Positions 62,208 to 64,000 of a stretch of DNA of 64,000 nucleotides are shown here, piece by piece. The stretch's first letter is position 1. Every line of letters starts with the position of its first letter. The DNA lies in assembly GCF_003028855.1 (NCBI RefSeq), contig NZ_CP028324.1, forward strand, positions 4,774,001 through 4,838,000. Direction: 5' to 3'. Both the position numbers and the translations under genes were made by a program. The notes under the pieces were generated by a model that made no database searches, was not told where the DNA came from, and was given only the letters and a program-made list of their open reading frames with translations. Source of the stretch: Pseudoduganella armeniaca. GTDB lineage: Bacteria; Pseudomonadota; Gammaproteobacteria; Burkholderiales; Burkholderiaceae_D.

Positions 62208-62389
62208 AAATAATCTCCTAATTTACTGGCACAACCGCCAAACCGTTCGAGCATCGCCGCATCGCAGCGGACTCGCAGCCCAACGCACATTTTGGCCTTC
62301 TCGACAGGATAAGGCACATCAGCGCGTGTCACAACGTCATAAACTGGGCAATGTAGAGCTACAAACGCATAGGCTAGAGGCCCAAAGCA

Positions 62390-62418
62390 AAAAGCCCAAC
62401 CGGTAAAGGCTGGGCTTT
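62390..62418 (-). terminator. Terminator of tRNA-Asn copy 3
   Basis: Stem AAAGCCCA/TGGGCTTT with a 12-nt loop and a T-run on the minus strand beyond it, just after the tRNA 3' end. Confidence 0.8.
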
Positions 62419-62429
62419 CGCTTGAATTC

Positions 62430-62505
62430 TGGCTCCCCGACCTGGACTCGAACCAGGGACCTGCGGATTAACAGTCCGTCGCTCTACCGACTGAGCTATC
62501 AGGGA
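62430..62505 (-). tRNA. tRNA-Asn(GTT), copy 3
   Basis: 76 nt with CCA, identical to copies 1 and 2, but upstream sequence differs (no 100-bp extension). Its 3' end faces the accessory region with the TIR gene. Confidence 0.98.
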
Positions 62506-62517
62506 TTAGATGGCAGC

Positions 62518-62546
62518 ATTGTAATCGTTCTGGGCAACTTGCGCAA
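62518..62546 (-). promoter_or_regulatory. Sigma-70 promoter of tRNA-Asn copy 3
   Basis: TTGCGC (62541-62546), 17 nt, TACAAT (62518-62523) on the minus strand. Confidence 0.65.
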
Positions 62547-62645
62547 CACTATTTCTGTCGCGCTACTTTTATCACCCCAACTACCCCACTGCCAGACTAC
62601 TTCTTCGATGACTTGCATGACACGCATCAGCGAAGAAGCAGGATT

Positions 62646-63848
62646 TTAGAGGACTTTGGCGATCGCGTCAACCACGATGTCCAGGTTGCGCGAGTTCAGT
62701 GCCGCGACGCAGATGCGCCCCGTGTCCACCGCGTAGATCGACTGCTCGCGCAGCTTGGCAACCTGCTCTTTCGTCAGGCCCGAGTACGAGAACATGCCGA
62801 CCTGCTGGCGCACGAATTCGAAGTCGTGCTGCGGCGCCTTCTCCTTCAGCTTCTTGACGAAGGCATCGCGGGTTTCCTTGATGCGCACGCGCATCGCAGC
62901 CAGCTCGTCCTCCCACAGCTGGCGCAGTTCCGGCGTGGCCAGCACGGTCGCGACGACCTTGCCGCCGTGTACGGGCGGGTTCGAATAGTTGGTGCGCACC
63001 ACGCGCTTGAGCTGCGACAGCAGGCGGGCCGCTTCATCGGCGCTGGAAGCGACGACGGACAGTGCGCCCACGCGCTCGCCGTACAGCGAGAACGACTTCG
63101 AGAACGAGTTCGATACCAGGAGCGGCACGCCGGTGGCGGCGAAGCGGCGCACCACGGCGCCGTCTTCGGCGATGCCGGCGCCGAAGCCCTGGTAGGCCAT
63201 GTCCAGGAAGGGGATCAGGCCGCGCGTGACGACAGCGTCGATGACCTGGTCCCACTGCTGGGAGGTCAGGTCGGCGCCGGTCGGGTTATGGCAGCACGCG
63301 TGCAGCACCACGACGGCGCCCTGCGGCATCGCCTTCAGCGCGGCCAGCATGCCTTCGAAGTTGACGCCGTGCGTGGCCGGATCGTAGTAAGTGTAATTGT
63401 TGACCTTGAAGCCGGCGCTTTCGAACAGCGCACGGTGGTTTTCCCAGCTCGGGTCGCTGATAAAGACTTCCGACGCCGGCGAGAAACGCTGCAGGAAGTC
63501 GGCGCCCAGCTTCAGCGCGCCGGTGCCGCCGATGGCCTGCACGGTGATCGCGCGGCGCTCTTGAACTACGGCACTGTCGGCACCAAATACCAGCTCTTGC
63601 ACCGCCTTGTCGTACGCGGCCAGGCCCTCGATGGGCAGGTAGGTACGGGGAGCGGGCTGCTCAATCAGAATGTTTTCGGCCTTCTGTACGCAAGATAACA
63701 GCGGCACCTTGCCGTTGTCGTCATAATAGACACCGACGCCCAGGTTGATCTTGGCGGGATTGGTGTCTGCGTTAAATGCTTCGGTGATACCCAGGATCGG
63801 GTCGCGCGGAGCCATCTCGATGGCACTGAAAACGGAAGGGTTCGTCAT
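62646..63848 (-). CDS. Aspartate/aromatic amino acid aminotransferase
   Basis: 400-aa class I aminotransferase (AspC/TyrB group). N-terminal block FSAIEMAPRDPILGITEAFNAD, VQAIGGTGALKLGADFL, the cofactor-binding HNPTGADLT and the PLP-lysine motif SNSFSKSFSLYGERVGAL. C-terminal GRICVAALNSRNLD has the carboxylate-binding Arg region. The start was set at the ATG at 63846-63848 (MTNPSVFSAIE). It is divergent from uvrB. AspC and TyrB cannot be told apart here. Confidence 0.94.
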   Translation of the reverse strand: MTNPSVFSAIEMAPRDPILGITEAFNADTNPAKINLGVGVYYDDNGKVPLLSCVQKAENILIEQPAPRTYLPIEGLAAYDKAVQELVFGADSAVVQERRAITVQAIGGTGALKLGADFLQRFSPASEVFISDPSWENHRALFESAGFKVNNYTYYDPATHGVNFEGMLAALKAMPQGAVVVLHACCHNPTGADLTSQQWDQVIDAVVTRGLIPFLDMAYQGFGAGIAEDGAVVRRFAATGVPLLVSNSFSKSFSLYGERVGALSVVASSADEAARLLSQLKRVVRTNYSNPPVHGGKVVATVLATPELRQLWEDELAAMRVRIKETRDAFVKKLKEKAPQHDFEFVRQQVGMFSYSGLTKEQVAKLREQSIYAVDTGRICVAALNSRNLDIVVDAIAKVL

Positions 63849-63958
63849 GATAAGATTGGATTCGATTGGAAGCGGTTCGCAGCGGATTGATGACAGAAGC
63901 GGCCGAGTTGCACACACGGCTGACTGTCAGCTCACTATTCTAACAAAGGTCTGACTTC

Positions 63959-64000
63959 ATGGCTGATTTATCACTTGCCGGTAGCCCCGAGCCTACCGTC
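63959..64000 (+). CDS. uvrB: Excinuclease ABC subunit B (5' end only)
   Basis: Only the first 14 codons are in the window: MADLSLAGSPEPTV. This matches the N-terminus I recall for UvrB of Oxalobacteraceae, and the aminotransferase-uvrB divergent arrangement is common in Burkholderiales. Too little is visible for domain evidence. No LexA box is evident in the 110 bp upstream; a GCTGACTGTCAGC palindrome is at 63919-63931. Confidence 0.55.
   Translation, partial: MADLSLAGSPEPTV

Noticed and set aside
62208..62429. tRNA-Asn copy 3 as the attachment site of an integrated element
   Set aside because: No second copy of just the tRNA 3' end and no integrase gene are present nearby, so an att site cannot be supported from this window.
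63919..63931. Palindrome GCTGACTGTCAGC before uvrB as a possible LexA box
   Set aside because: It does not fit CTGT-N8-ACAG; the spacing is wrong for LexA.
1..64000. CRISPR arrays, integrases or IS transposases
   Set aside because: No regularly spaced direct repeats and no recombinase or transposase frame could be found; the only mobile-like signals are short palindromes.

Overview
The window comes from a GC-rich beta-proteobacterium, most probably an Oxalobacteraceae member close to Massilia, Duganella or Pseudoduganella. This rests on the iscRSUA-hscBA order, the UvrB N-terminus, a PEP-CTERM protein, many TonB receptors and a T6SS cluster. It is an inference from gene content, not a database result. 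Coding is dense on both strands. The long antisense ORFs are GC-driven shadows of real genes.

Layout. 1-3.6 kb: iron-sulfur assembly operon (iscR, iscS, iscU, iscA, hscB, start of hscA) read leftwards, with a strong IscR-type operator in front. 3.7-8 kb: a hypothetical protein, a membrane diguanylate cyclase, and the end of homogentisate catabolism (fumarylacetoacetase plus maleylacetoacetate isomerase). 8-16.6 kb: a sugar-uptake regulon with a LamB-type porin, two ROK regulators, a FrcBCA-type ABC transporter, an RbsD/FucU mutarotase and a PfkB kinase. Two copies of a shared AT-rich motif lie in its promoters. 16.6-20 kb: a LysR regulator, a ChaC-type enzyme, a cluster of REP-like palindromes and a radical SAM protein behind a near-consensus LexA box. 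20-26 kb: an operon of DUF2760 and two divergent Hsp70 proteins, then a DTW-domain tRNA modification enzyme and a chemoreceptor.

27.6-38.4 kb is a partial T6SS cluster: degenerate ClpV-like protein, hcp, TPR lipoprotein, tssJ, tssL, OmpA/BON protein, tagF, tssM and a TagX-like peptidoglycan peptidase. tssM is broken by an exact 8-bp tandem duplication and a probable one-base deletion. No sheath or baseplate genes are present here. 38.4-44.5 kb: an alpha/beta hydrolase, a DJ-1/PfpI protein, two tRNA-Asn genes flanking a TonB receptor, and a LytS/LytTR two-component pair. 44.7-49.7 kb: two linked genes, a vWA protein and a trypsin-vWA protein, that share a C-terminal domain. 49.8-58.9 kb: a PEP-CTERM protein, then a glycan-use operon (TonB receptor, GntP permease, beta-helix/propeller enzyme, ThuA protein) behind two LacI-type operators.

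58.9-62.5 kb is accessory DNA: a second hcp, a divergent pair that looks like a periplasmic immunity protein plus an M15-type peptidoglycan peptidase effector, a small hypothetical gene, and an AT-rich TIR-domain gene next to a third tRNA-Asn. The window ends with an aromatic/aspartate aminotransferase and the start of uvrB. The strongest candidates for undescribed biology are the hcp-linked effector/immunity pair, the ClpV-like pseudo-ATPase with the switched-off tssM, the vWA/trypsin-vWA pair, and the TIR gene.
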